From: Arthrobacter sp. M2012083
GTDB lineage: Bacteria; Actinomycetota; Actinomycetes; Actinomycetales; Micrococcaceae
Length of the DNA stretch: 64,000 bases
Direction: 5' to 3'
Assembly (NCBI RefSeq): GCF_000281065.1
Contig: NZ_AKKK01000007.1
Span: 42,740-106,739, forward strand
In this document: piece by piece, positions 1-7,584 of the stretch
Position numbering within the stretch: the first letter of the stretch is position 1
How the letters are laid out: each line of letters starts with the position of its first letter
Made by a program: the position numbers and the translations under genes
Notes under the pieces: model-generated
Databases searched by the model: none
The model's input: only the letters and a program-made list of their open reading frames with translations
Told to the model about the DNA's origin: nothing

Positions 1-54
1 GATGGTGGGCACTGCGGTCCGGATAATGATTCCGTTGCTGATGGTGCTGAACAT
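1..54 (-). CDS. 5' end of an unidentified CDS (runs off the window)
   Basis: A minus-strand reading frame opens with an ATG at position 54 and stays open to the window edge, encoding MFSTISNGIIIRTAVPTI. It starts 13 bases after the stop codon of the MinD-like ATPase gene and has an AGGA-like stretch about 10 bases upstream, so it is probably the next gene of the same operon. The visible 18 residues are too short to assign a family. Because the cluster resembles a conjugation locus, a membrane transfer protein is possible, but that is only inference. Confidence 0.45.
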   Translation of the reverse strand, partial: MFSTISNGIIIRTAVPTI

Positions 55-67
55 GATTCTTGATTCC

Positions 68-1249
68 TTATCGGTTGGTGGTTTTGGTGGACGTGGCGCG
101 GTCAACGGCCAGGAGGCCTTCAGCGATTTCCGCTGAGGCCCGTTCGAAGGCGCGGCGGGCCGGGTCACCGACGAGCTGCCAGTCGATGATGGAGCCGGTA
201 TCCAGTGCACCGTCATACGGGATGTCGATCAGGACCCGCACCGCGGAGGCAAGGTTCTCGCGTAGCTCAGCCTGCTCGGCTGCGGAGACCTTCGCCCCGC
301 CGCCCTGGGTGACCAGGACGACGGCGTTGCTCACCAGCTCCTTGTAGTGAGGGTTGCCGGTGCGCTCGGACATGGATTCGAGCTGCTCGATCATCCGTAG
401 GGCCGAGACGACGGCGTTGCGTTTCAACGTCGTGGGGATCACCAGCTGGTCGGTGACCTCGATCGAGGCGAGCCAGTTCGCTGAGCGGGTGTTGTTCCCG
501 GTGTCCACGATGATGGTGTCGTAGAAGCGGCTGACCACGGTGTGGATGCGGTTGAACTCATCGGCACCAATGGACTTCATCCGGTCCGCGTCCTCGTCAG
601 CGACCAGGACGGAGAACTGGTTATTGCCTTGGTGGCGGGTGTAGTAGGACAGTTCACCTTTACGGGCGGTGACGGTCTCGAAGGACTCCAAAACGTTCAA
701 CAGATCCCAGACGGTCCGGGTGGAGTCGTTCGCGTTGGTCCGGACGCCGGCGGTGCCCATCATCTCGTTGTTGTCCCACACCAGCGTCTGCTGGCCGGAG
801 TGGATCCCGAACGTGGAGCCCAGCCCGACGCTGCACATCGTCTTGCCCACCCCGCCCAGGGGCTGGGCGACCATGATCTGCATCGGACGGGAGTACACCC
901 GCTGGATCGCGGACAGATCCGCCCGGCGTGCCAGCTCGGCTGCGCCTACCTTGGGGCTGATCAGACCGAAGCTGACCGCGCGCAGGAATGCCTGCCAGCC
1001 GGTGGCCGGCGGCAGCTGGTCGTTCACGTTCTCCTTACGAAGCACGGCCGCGCTGCGGCGGCCACTGACCAAAGGTGCTTCGCGGTGGTCCACCACCGTC
1101 TCAGTTTTCGTCTCGGCCGCTGCCGGTTCGGCATCCGGTACTGCGTGGATGATCGTGGCCGGCTCAGTTGCGGTTTCTTCGGGTTCGGTGTCGGTCAGGC
1201 TGATGGGTCCGCGGTTCTTCCGTTCGCTCCCTTGCCAGTTCGTGCTCAT
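68..1249 (-). CDS. MinD/ParA-like ATPase (probable conjugation-cluster protein)
   Basis: This 393-residue protein has an acidic, low-complexity N-terminus (about residues 15-60, rich in Glu, Ala and Thr), followed by a P-loop ATPase domain. The Walker A stretch GGVGKT lies at residues 132-137 and is preceded by PL rather than the usual K of KGGxGKT, so the signature lysine of the deviant Walker A is missing. The later segment IIVDTGNN (about residue 245) fits the Walker B/A' region of the MinD/ParA fold. Proteins with this build are common in actinobacterial plasmid transfer clusters next to cell-wall hydrolases, which is the context here. A role in positioning or energising a transfer complex is inferred. 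It is not the plasmid's main ParA, since a canonical parA sits at 10.7 kb. Confidence 0.8.
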   Translation of the reverse strand: MSTNWQGSERKNRGPISLTDTEPEETATEPATIIHAVPDAEPAAAETKTETVVDHREAPLVSGRRSAAVLRKENVNDQLPPATGWQAFLRAVSFGLISPKVGAAELARRADLSAIQRVYSRPMQIMVAQPLGGVGKTMCSVGLGSTFGIHSGQQTLVWDNNEMMGTAGVRTNANDSTRTVWDLLNVLESFETVTARKGELSYYTRHQGNNQFSVLVADEDADRMKSIGADEFNRIHTVVSRFYDTIIVDTGNNTRSANWLASIEVTDQLVIPTTLKRNAVVSALRMIEQLESMSERTGNPHYKELVSNAVVLVTQGGGAKVSAAEQAELRENLASAVRVLIDIPYDGALDTGSIIDWQLVGDPARRAFERASAEIAEGLLAVDRATSTKTTNR

Positions 1250-1290
1250 CGGACGGTTCCTCTCGCTCGTTTCAGGTTCTGTCTAAAGGT

Positions 1291-1824
1291 TCATGACGTC
1301 GGGTCTTGCGGGGAGATGGCTGTTACCAGCCAGGGCTGCTGCTGTCCGGAACGGTGGAGCAGCATCTTCCAGCGGCCCGCATCGGTGGAGAACATCGCGG
1401 TGACCGTCATCGGGTTGCCGACGTCCCTGCTGATCGCAGGTCCGTCCGTGACTTTGCGGATGGGCACCCGTGCCGGGTCGATGTACTTCGCGTCCTCGGC
1501 GTATTCCGGTGCAAGATGCGGGGCGAGGTCAGCGAACCAGGTTGTTTCCGGAACGTCGGGACGGGCGAACAGGCCCATGACCTTGGCCGCGGTGTCCTTG
1601 ACCGAGTTCTCCGATGCCGCGTCCCACGTCACCTCAGGAACGCCATAGTGCTCATCGGCCCCGTGATCGTGGCCGTCTTCGGCATGCTGGCTCTCCTGGC
1701 CGGCCTGTCCGGTGTTCACCATGGGGGTGGAATCGGGTGCTGGTTCGGTGCCCGCGTTTCCGGCGCAGGCACTCAAGGAGAGCGCGGCGGCCAGAGCGAC
1801 TGTGAGTGCGACGTGCTTGTGCAT
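1291..1824 (-). CDS. Putative lipoprotein, conjugation-cluster type
   Basis: The 177-residue product begins with a lipoprotein signal peptide: positive start, Ala/Leu core and the lipobox LSAC with Cys at residue 19. A Pro/Thr/Gln/His-rich linker follows, then a compact domain of about 110 residues that has the look of the small lipoproteins found in Gram-positive transfer operons. The ATG overlaps the stop codon of the upstream cell-wall hydrolase by one base (TGATG), implying translational coupling. The mature protein should be anchored on the outer face of the membrane. No catalytic motif is visible. The family is not named with confidence; the assignment to transfer rests on neighbours. 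Confidence 0.75.
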   Translation of the reverse strand: MHKHVALTVALAAALSLSACAGNAGTEPAPDSTPMVNTGQAGQESQHAEDGHDHGADEHYGVPEVTWDAASENSVKDTAAKVMGLFARPDVPETTWFADLAPHLAPEYAEDAKYIDPARVPIRKVTDGPAISRDVGNPMTVTAMFSTDAGRWKMLLHRSGQQQPWLVTAISPQDPTS

Positions 1825-2897
1825 CAGAGAATGCCTTTCTCTTTCAGGATCGGAAGCGGGTCGATGGTGGGATTTATCGGGACCATGGGGTTGGGCAGGG
1901 CACCGGCGAAGAACTCCATGTGGAGGTGGCGGCCGGTGACGTTGCCCGTTGCGCCTTCTGTGCCAAGGGGTGTCCCGGCGGCCACGGTGTCGCCTTCTTT
2001 GACCTTCACCGACCCGGCTTCCATGTGGTACATGCCGATCGTGAGCTTTCCGTCCACGGTCTGCCCGGTCACGCCGGTGCCGAACAGGCCATCGAGGTTG
2101 CGGACCTTAACGATCTTCATGTCCGTGATGGCCACGATCGTTCCCGGTCCTCCGGGGTGAACGAAGTCGATCCCGTAGTGGAAGTTGGCCAGCACTCCGC
2201 CGGCAGTGCCGGGAGGTGCAGGACGGGGCCCGTAACCGCTGCTGTTGATCGCCCCGTCCATGGGCTTGACCCACTTGCCGGCCAAGTCCCCCACAACCTG
2301 GTTGCCTTCAGCCGGGCACACACCGGACGAGTCCACAGATGCGCCGGACTCTCCACCCAAGGCTTTGAAGACTTCCGTGGCCTGAGCGCGGAACTTCGTG
2401 TAGTGGTTAGGGTCCGCGTTCCGCTGCGTCCGGTGGATGGCGATTGTCGGTTCGAGGGTTTCCCAGCCCTCCACTTTCTCGAGTGCCTTGAAGAAGTTCG
2501 TCGCCGAAATGGTGGGATCCATCCGGTCCCCATACGATCCCCACGCGCCATTGGCACGCTGCTGGAACAACCCACGCGAATCCGGACCGGCCCCGTCGCC
2601 GTAGTCGATGACGCGGAGCGTGGACTCACCGATCGCGGCTTGGATGCCGATCAGCTGCGCGGCGACCGGCAGCTTGAAGGACTTGGCCGCGTTCATAATC
2701 GCTTGGGCGTTCTTCATCTGCTCGGCATCAAACCCGGGCACTCCCCCGGCAGGGGCAGGACCTGCAGCTACACCGGCAGGAGCAGCACACGATGATGCTG
2801 CCTGCGCCGGATCGCTCTCGTCTAGGACAACAGTCACCAAGCCAAGCGTCAGCAGCGCAACGATCGACCCACTGGTGATGGCTTTCCGGGCGATCAT
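1824..2897 (-). CDS. Bifunctional cell-wall hydrolase: transglycosylase-like plus M23 endopeptidase
   Basis: The predicted secreted protein (357 residues from the ATG at 2897) starts with MIARKAITSG and a hydrophobic export segment. Residues roughly 55-185 resemble a lysozyme/transglycosylase-like domain (IGIQAAIGESTLR, then SRGLFQQR, a typical context for the catalytic Glu). The C-terminal part is an M23 metallopeptidase: HYGIDFVHPGG gives the HxxxD zinc ligands and GRHLHMEFF the HxH motif. Such two-headed enzymes open peptidoglycan for Gram-positive conjugation machines. The reading frame continues upstream to 3158 with a second hydrophobic stretch, but the first part looks non-coding and overlaps the palindrome at 3151-3185, so I prefer the internal start. 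It is coupled to the downstream lipoprotein gene. Confidence 0.8.
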   Translation of the reverse strand: MIARKAITSGSIVALLTLGLVTVVLDESDPAQAASSCAAPAGVAAGPAPAGGVPGFDAEQMKNAQAIMNAAKSFKLPVAAQLIGIQAAIGESTLRVIDYGDGAGPDSRGLFQQRANGAWGSYGDRMDPTISATNFFKALEKVEGWETLEPTIAIHRTQRNADPNHYTKFRAQATEVFKALGGESGASVDSSGVCPAEGNQVVGDLAGKWVKPMDGAINSSGYGPRPAPPGTAGGVLANFHYGIDFVHPGGPGTIVAITDMKIVKVRNLDGLFGTGVTGQTVDGKLTIGMYHMEAGSVKVKEGDTVAAGTPLGTEGATGNVTGRHLHMEFFAGALPNPMVPINPTIDPLPILKEKGIL

Positions 2898-3150
2898 TGC
2901 TTTGCCCCAGCACGGTGATTGTGACAGGTAGGCAGTGATGCGTTCACCGGCCGTTGTGTGCCGAACCGCAGCATGTTGTTCAAAACCCGTCCCTCCCCAT
3001 GGGCTTCTCGGTGGTTTCATGGACCCCAACAGCAAGACCATCGCTAGGATCGCTCCGAGCAATAGGGCTGGAAAAGACTGGCTGCTAGGACAACCTGTGA
3101 CCGACTCGCGGGTACGAAAGCATCTTTGACGAAGAAATTCCATCAGCCAG

Positions 3151-3185
3151 TAACCCACTCTATTGATTACTAATAGAGTGGGTTA
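3151..3185. promoter_or_regulatory. Perfect 14-bp inverted repeat, probable operator
   Basis: The arm TAACCCACTCTATT (3151-3164) is repeated perfectly inverted at 3172-3185 around a 7-base centre. It lies between the leftward hydrolase gene and the rightward small HTH gene that begins at 3230. The position 45 bases upstream of that gene suggests an autoregulatory operator controlling both directions. No T-run follows either arm, so a terminator is less likely. Confidence 0.55.
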
Positions 3186-3229
3186 ACGACCAAGCGGCAG
3201 TTCGGCGCAAAGTCCGGCAAGATGGACCC

Positions 3230-3544
3230 ATGCCGCGACTGATCCGCCCCAATCTGCCCTCCAGTGTTGAGGCCGCAATAAGTTTCATGGGCAGTCGGGC
3301 ACAGGCGGACGTTTTGCGTCAGTTGGCCATACTGGGTCCTTCGACAATCGGCCAGTTGCAATATGTGTTGGAGATCAGTCGACCTAGCCTGAACCGACAC
3401 CTGGAAGCCCTTGCTGCAACAGGATTGATCAAGACTGATCCGCCGCGAGGCATGCGCCAAGGTCGAGATGTCACTTACGAGCTGCAGCCCGCGAGGATTC
3501 AAGAACTGTCGCGGGCGTATGTCGATTACATTGAAGGCCGATGA
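3230..3544 (+). CDS. Small winged-HTH regulator (ArsR/MarR-like)
   Basis: This 104-residue protein is essentially a single winged helix-turn-helix domain: ADVLRQLAILGPSTIGQLQ, then EISRPSLNRHLEALAATGLI, then a basic wing with RGMRQGRDVTYEL. No metal-binding cysteines are visible, so an effector other than soft metals, or none, is likely. It reads away from the conjugation-type operon, with a perfect palindrome immediately upstream, and is therefore a good candidate repressor of that operon and of itself. Its 3' end converges with the XRE gene. Assignment to a precise HTH family is uncertain. Confidence 0.75.
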   Translation: MPRLIRPNLPSSVEAAISFMGSRAQADVLRQLAILGPSTIGQLQYVLEISRPSLNRHLEALAATGLIKTDPPRGMRQGRDVTYELQPARIQELSRAYVDYIEGR

Positions 3545-3596
3545 CGACGGTATGCGGGCGGCGATCCTGATGGGCATGGCTCAACCCTAACAGGAA

Positions 3597-3618
3597 TGAA
3601 ACATGTTTCGAACATGAA
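3597..3618. promoter_or_regulatory. Copy 1 of TGAAACATGTTTC motif at the 3' end of the ImmA operon
   Basis: TGAAACATGTTTCGAACATGAA lies directly after the stop codon of the XRE gene. The first 13 bases are identical to a site upstream of the ImmA gene at 6770, and both are followed by a second ACATG box at the same spacing. Being between two convergent genes it is not in a usual promoter position. It may be a second binding site for the XRE repressor, but that is inference. Confidence 0.5.
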
Positions 3619-4074
3619 TCAGTCCGCTTCGGTCTCGTTTCTTTCGAACTTTTCTACGTCGTCCAGTAGGGCGTTGATTGCATCGAGCGTCTTGATATCA
3701 ATATCGCCAAGAGTTCGGGCGGCTATGTTCTTCAACTTGTTTCGCCGCATCGTCTTAAGGAGCTGTAGCTCTTTCTCGATGCGTTCCGGAAGGTCACCAG
3801 TTTCTTCAGTGAGGTACACAGGGTCAATTTCAAAGAACTTGGCTAGTGCAATCAATGCTTCCACCGGGACCACCTCGGGCGATTCCCCACTTCTGATACG
3901 CCACCAGCGGGTCCTGGACAGCTCGTATCCGTGCTGACGGACGCCGATCTGTATATCAGCGAACTCGTAGGATTTGCCGCCCTCCGCCACTACGACGTCC
4001 AACAACAAATTCACCTTGCGTGCAAGGGTCTCCGCCCGTGCAAGCCGATCTCGGGCAGTATCACCGCCAGCCAT
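3619..4074 (-). CDS. XRE-family HTH transcriptional regulator
   Basis: A 151-residue protein with an N-terminal helical lead, a Cro/C1-type HTH at about residues 35-90 (the recognition part includes LSRTRWWRIRSG, followed by ALIALAKFFEIDPVYL, a classic fifth-helix signature of XRE repressors), and a charged helical C-terminus from about residue 90 to 151. It is the last gene of the leftward operon whose first gene encodes an ImmA/IrrE-type protease; such proteases commonly cut XRE repressors. The palindromes at 3597 and 6770 are its likely targets. The gene follows the hydrolase gene by 13 bases. Confidence 0.85.
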   Translation of the reverse strand: MAGGDTARDRLARAETLARKVNLLLDVVVAEGGKSYEFADIQIGVRQHGYELSRTRWWRIRSGESPEVVPVEALIALAKFFEIDPVYLTEETGDLPERIEKELQLLKTMRRNKLKNIAARTLGDIDIKTLDAINALLDDVEKFERNETEAD

Positions 4075-4087
4075 TATTCAACCCCAT

Positions 4088-5254
4088 CTAAATGTCACCA
4101 GCCGTTTTCTCGGCTTTGCCCACAGTTGCGCTTGGCTGGAACAACCTTCCATACCAACGACGAACTGCCAAATCCCACCCTACCGGGTCCGAATTCCACT
4201 CCTGAGTGTGGCCCGAGCACTCAAACTCAACGAGTTCCACATGTTGCGCATGGGTTTCAGCAAATCGGGCTGAAGTCTCGAAGGGTACAGACCAATCATT
4301 TCTATTATGAAGAATCAGGATAGGTGTCTTGAGCGGACAGCCTAGCCTGGAGGCGTCTGCTTGCCTGATCTTCAGGGGCGTGCTGATCCCGGCCAGCCGG
4401 CTAAGCTCTTTAGATCCCAGCAGCGATACGACTTGCGACCCCAAATTAGGAGGCCAACCCTGGTGCCTTGCGTTAGCTCGGAGGACTGCCTCCCAGCTGA
4501 GTACAGGCGAGACCATCACAATGCCGCTGATCATGCCTGCGAGTCTGGAACGCTGAAGGGTGTTCATGGCGATGGTGGCACCGAGTGACCACCCGAATAC
4601 GATGCATTTGGTCCCTCCTCGATCGGAAACGAACTGCAGCGCATCTTCCAAGTCGCGCCATTCCGACTCTCCGAGGTGGGATCGGCGGTCGGCTGATGCT
4701 GGAGCGTCACCATCGTTGCGATACGAAACGATTAGGGAGTTCAGGCCCATGGTCGTTGCACTGGCAACGCCACGCAAGGGCTGACGGCGGTCACTCCCCT
4801 GGCCATGCACATGGATCGCCCAGACATCGCTGCCTTTGTCCACAACCCATGCTGGGGCCAGCCCTACCGATGTAGGCAGCTGGATTTCACTGAACGGGCG
4901 TTCGGGAGTGGCAGCCACTATGCCACTCCACCTGCACCGTGAATCTGTTGATAGTGAGACTGGCCTGCGGATGAGGCTGCGCCTGACAGTATCGTCCGCC
5001 TTCGCAATAACGGGTCCGACAGCAGCCGGTTCATCCTCTCCGAAGATGTCGAGTCCGAAAATGCCCGGTAGATCCGTCCTTCTCGTGGCCCAGAGCTCAA
5101 TCTCCTCATCAGTTACCGATAGAGGAACGATGTCGTATCGTTTCCGGGATGCGGGAGACAATGACTGCCTAGCAGCAGCGGCCGTAATAGCTGCTGCTCC
5201 ACAACTGGCAACTGCTACAAGTGATGCGGCGACGCTTATTACCTTGAGCGCCAC
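4088..5254 (-). CDS. Membrane-anchored alpha/beta hydrolase
   Basis: The 388-residue product starts with GTG (GGAG-type ribosome site upstream) and carries a hydrophobic Ala/Val-rich segment at residues 5-30 that would serve as anchor or signal. The hydrolase fold follows: oxyanion region HVHGQGSD near residue 149, nucleophile elbow GWSLG at 221-225 with Ser223, a candidate acidic residue in HNRND (Asp320) and His349 in SGHTQEW. The triad therefore appears complete. The substrate is unknown; lipid, peptide ester or signalling molecule are all open. The gene overlaps the preceding 7-TM gene by 16 bases, so the two are made together, and it sits in an ImmA/XRE-type operon. Confidence 0.8.
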   Translation of the reverse strand: MALKVISVAASLVAVASCGAAAITAAAARQSLSPASRKRYDIVPLSVTDEEIELWATRRTDLPGIFGLDIFGEDEPAAVGPVIAKADDTVRRSLIRRPVSLSTDSRCRWSGIVAATPERPFSEIQLPTSVGLAPAWVVDKGSDVWAIHVHGQGSDRRQPLRGVASATTMGLNSLIVSYRNDGDAPASADRRSHLGESEWRDLEDALQFVSDRGGTKCIVFGWSLGATIAMNTLQRSRLAGMISGIVMVSPVLSWEAVLRANARHQGWPPNLGSQVVSLLGSKELSRLAGISTPLKIRQADASRLGCPLKTPILILHNRNDWSVPFETSARFAETHAQHVELVEFECSGHTQEWNSDPVGWDLAVRRWYGRLFQPSATVGKAEKTAGDI

Positions 5255-6222
5255 GGTCGGGTCTCCAGATGGCCTGTGGCCCGGGCCAGTTTAGACAGTC
5301 CGTCATCACCGATTCGTTCGCGAGCTTTAGGATCTCTAACGAGAGAATCCTGAATCTCGACAATCATGCGATGCAACTCGCGGCGGGGTCTGTGATCCCG
5401 GTAAGTCACTACTCGTGTATCCAGAGTTATACCTGAGTTTCCGATGACAGCCCTGCTCCATACGGGCTTTAAATCTGACAGCACGGCGTTCGTCCTATTG
5501 GAATCAAGGACTGTCAAGACCCTGCGGCTCGCGCGCGGCAGCGCGAGCCCAGTGCAGAGGAGGATGAAGGTCATAGAATTCAGCACAGCGTAGATGCCGC
5601 CGAGCGACGTCATGACTTCCTCATTGCCAAGAACATTCAGAAGATCCAGCAGTAGAACGTTGACCACCAACAGGACCGCGGACGCACATCCCAAGCCCAC
5701 CAAACCGAATGCCAATGTGAAGACGCCCGTACTCCAGGAACTGCGAAACCGCAAGCATGTCCAACCCGCCGTGGCCATAACAGCACCGATGTACGCGTAC
5801 TGTACCGCCGAATATAGGGCTGCAGCAGGCTGGTCCCCGTATTCTCGCATGAACATCGTAGATGTGTTTGGCGCGTCAATGAACGCAAATAAGGCGGTGG
5901 CTGCTGAGGCGGCGATGATGACGCCGGACTTGCCCAGGACTCGTGGTGACGCCACCCTTTCTGAAGCGGGGCTGGCTGCTCGGTGGATCGCGCGCGCCAG
6001 GAAGTAGACGCCAACCAACAACAGGAGATTGGCTCCCAAATCGACGTAGTTTCGTCCAGCTAACAGTCCATCTACGAACGTATATGCAGCGTTGATGTTT
6101 AGGGCCAATGAAATGCAAATAAGCACCGCCGCCCAGAGAATACTTGTGTCCTTTCCTGGGCGTCGGGTTGCTAGGACGATCAAAGTCAAGGCGGCCATCA
6201 GCGTTGCCGCAAGGATTTCCAC
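5239..6222 (-). CDS. Seven-TM membrane protein of the ImmA-linked type (MAB_1171c-like)
   Basis: The 327-residue protein has about seven hydrophobic segments in its first 225 residues (for example LLLLVGVYFLARAI and CASAVLLVVNVLLLDLLNVL) followed by a soluble, basic C-terminal tail of about 100 residues containing VVTYRDHRPRRELHRMIVEI. This layout, and the position directly after an ImmA/IrrE gene, match a family I know as MAB_1171c-like putative transporters; that name is recalled, not verified. The GTG start overlaps the TAG of the ImmA gene by one base and the 3' end overlaps the hydrolase gene, so the operon is tightly coupled. A receptor role, with the tail passing a signal to the protease, is as plausible as transport. 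Confidence 0.75.
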   Translation of the reverse strand: MEILAATLMAALTLIVLATRRPGKDTSILWAAVLICISLALNINAAYTFVDGLLAGRNYVDLGANLLLLVGVYFLARAIHRAASPASERVASPRVLGKSGVIIAASAATALFAFIDAPNTSTMFMREYGDQPAAALYSAVQYAYIGAVMATAGWTCLRFRSSWSTGVFTLAFGLVGLGCASAVLLVVNVLLLDLLNVLGNEEVMTSLGGIYAVLNSMTFILLCTGLALPRASRRVLTVLDSNRTNAVLSDLKPVWSRAVIGNSGITLDTRVVTYRDHRPRRELHRMIVEIQDSLVRDPKARERIGDDGLSKLARATGHLETRPWRSR

Positions 6223-6728
6223 TAGCCGAAGACCTCCTCAAATGCACCCGGCTCACCGGGGATCTCCCTGAGGGCCTCAGCCATGAGATCTGCAAGGTAC
6301 TCGGCTGTTGCTTCCTCGACGCTTCCGAACTCCGTCCGCATGAGCGCTCTCCGCACCAGATCCGGGGGAAGACTCTGCAGCCCGTCATGAAGTAGGGCCC
6401 CTGCCCCGGGATGCGCGTCGTGCCCAAGGATCATATGCGCAAGCTCGTGGAGGATGAACTGCTGCCGCTGAAGTTCCCAAGGCGTAGGTGGGTGGAACAC
6501 CCACTCCTGTCGCTTTCCAGGCAACCAAAGGCCACAAATGGAAGTGCCTATGAGGCGGTCTGTTGAACGGATTCGGATTCGGCGGCCACGGATTTCTTCG
6601 ACGGCCCCGACAAGCAGTTCAAGGGTGATCCTGGTCGGTAACTTCAGCGCCGAGAAAGCTTCGGACGCGTCCCGGAACGCTCGTTCTGATGTGGTTATCG
6701 AAAGAGTAGGCAGACCTTGCGCCACCAC
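6222..6728 (-). CDS. ImmA/IrrE-type metalloprotease (HExxH)
   Basis: A 168-residue cytoplasmic protein with the zinc-protease motif HELAHMILGHD (HELAH at residues 94-98), the hallmark of the ImmA/IrrE (DUF955) family that cleaves or disables XRE-type repressors. Its start is GTG at 6728, with AAGGGGAG upstream. It is the first gene of the four-gene leftward operon ImmA, 7-TM protein, hydrolase, XRE, and a palindromic operator lies about 40 bases upstream. Compared with phage ImmA proteins there is no additional domain. The expected role is derepression on a signal perceived through the operon's membrane protein; the link is inference. Confidence 0.85.
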   Translation of the reverse strand: MVAQGLPTLSITTSERAFRDASEAFSALKLPTRITLELLVGAVEEIRGRRIRIRSTDRLIGTSICGLWLPGKRQEWVFHPPTPWELQRQQFILHELAHMILGHDAHPGAGALLHDGLQSLPPDLVRRALMRTEFGSVEEATAEYLADLMAEALREIPGEPGAFEEVFG

Positions 6729-6769
6729 TAATCTCCCCTTGCTAGCTATTGGGTTCGGCTAAGCTATGC

Positions 6770-6793
6770 TGAAACATGTTTCAGACATGTTCA
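6770..6793. promoter_or_regulatory. Operator copy 2 upstream of the ImmA operon
   Basis: The site contains the perfect 14-bp palindrome TGAAACATGTTTCA followed by a second half-site ACATGTTCA. It lies 42 bases upstream of the ImmA start, overlapping where the core promoter should be. Its first 13 bases match the site at 3597 exactly. The likely ligand is the XRE protein of the same operon. Confidence 0.6.
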
Positions 6794-7239
6794 GGCGGCG
6801 GATTTCTATCCAGCGCCTTGCCAAGCGACTGGGCCCCACCATACCAAGGGGGGCTCATAGAGCGCTTGTCACAAGTAGGAAAGGATGGCGTAGCGTGGAT
6901 TCAATTGACAGCTGCCCCAAGCGCGCGAGCACGGCTGTAATGAGCCTTACCGCTTGCCCGGCCCTGCCTCGCCCAGGCTGGCTGACCATCGAGCACTTGG
7001 GCGCGAATAGACGATGCAGGCGCCTAGCAGACTCAGCGACGGAGCCGGCCCTACGCTTCACGAACGATGGGAGACGACACGCGGGGCCGTTTTCTGTAAA
7101 CAAATCCCCTGATCAGACTCTGCGCGGTGCTAGGTTCGATTCAGTCGATAGCTGTAAACGGAACCCCGATCGACCGCATGTGGCACCAACAATGAACCAG
7201 CTACAACCCCTGGTTGTGCGAGATTCAAAGGACCTGACA
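6794..7239. other. Gene-free stretch with a degenerate 17-bp direct repeat
   Basis: No convincing gene is present between the ImmA promoter region and the small gene at 7240. Two related sequences, GATTCAATTGACAGCTG at 6898-6914 and GATTCAGTCGATAGCTG at 7138-7154, agree at 14 of 17 positions and could be regulator-binding or replication sites. A long frame through the region is judged spurious apart from its 3' end. Confidence 0.4.
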
Positions 7240-7473
7240 ATGAGCGCAGTAATCAATCGTGGAGGCGGGCGGCCCAGCAAGGGCCTCCGCAAATACATTG
7301 GCTTCCGCACGCCGGCCAAGACCGCGGAGGACGTTCACATGATCGCCGCCGCAAAAGGCATGACTGTCACCGACTATGTTGCCTCTGCAGTCGACCGGTC
7401 GTTGCGCGAAGATTTGGCCTTGCTGGATCAGTTCACTCAGCAGGATGAACTCCCGATTCGTATGGCCTCATAG
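7240..7473 (+). CDS. Small plasmid-type protein, possible ribbon-helix-helix
   Basis: The 77-residue product starts at ATG 7240 with AAAGGA eight bases upstream. It has a Gly/Arg-rich beginning (GGGRPSKG), a predicted beta segment (YIGFRTP) and two helices with MTVTDYVASAVDRSLREDL, the pattern of small ribbon-helix-helix or mobilisation/partition accessory proteins. The GRPSKG stretch resembles the GRPRGK stretch in the parA-linked protein at 11.5 kb. It is followed by a clear hairpin terminator and then the replication-type gene, so it may be a copy-control or accessory factor. Its function is not known. Confidence 0.7.
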   Translation: MSAVINRGGGRPSKGLRKYIGFRTPAKTAEDVHMIAAAKGMTVTDYVASAVDRSLREDLALLDQFTQQDELPIRMAS

Positions 7474-7481
7474 ATACAAGG

Positions 7482-7504
7482 AAGGCCCGCCATTAGCGGG
7501 CCTT
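7482..7504 (+). terminator. Hairpin terminator
   Basis: AAGGCCCGC (7482-7490) and GCGGGCCTT (7496-7504) form a perfect 9-bp stem with a 5-base loop, nine bases after the stop codon of the small gene. There is no long T-run, as is usual in high-GC actinobacteria. Confidence 0.75.
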
Positions 7505-7584
7505 CGAAGCTGAAGATTCACGATCCGAATAGCTTGCCGGCAGACAGATCGTAAATCGTATGGAAGTCCTTAACAGGCCTTCAT

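Noticed and set aside
542..1648. Long plus-strand frame of 368 codons opposite the MinD-like and lipoprotein genes
   Set aside because: It is antisense to two well-supported genes, has no ribosome site and its product has a shadow-type composition (Gly, Val, Arg, His) without domains.
1824..3158. Start of the M23/transglycosylase gene at 3158
   Set aside because: The first 87 codons overlap the palindrome at 3151-3185 and lack signal-peptide order; the internal ATG at 2897 gives a normal export signal.
6766..7473. 235-codon frame taken as one gene
   Set aside because: Only the last 77 codons from 7240 have a ribosome site and protein-like pattern; the front part overlaps the ImmA promoter operator.
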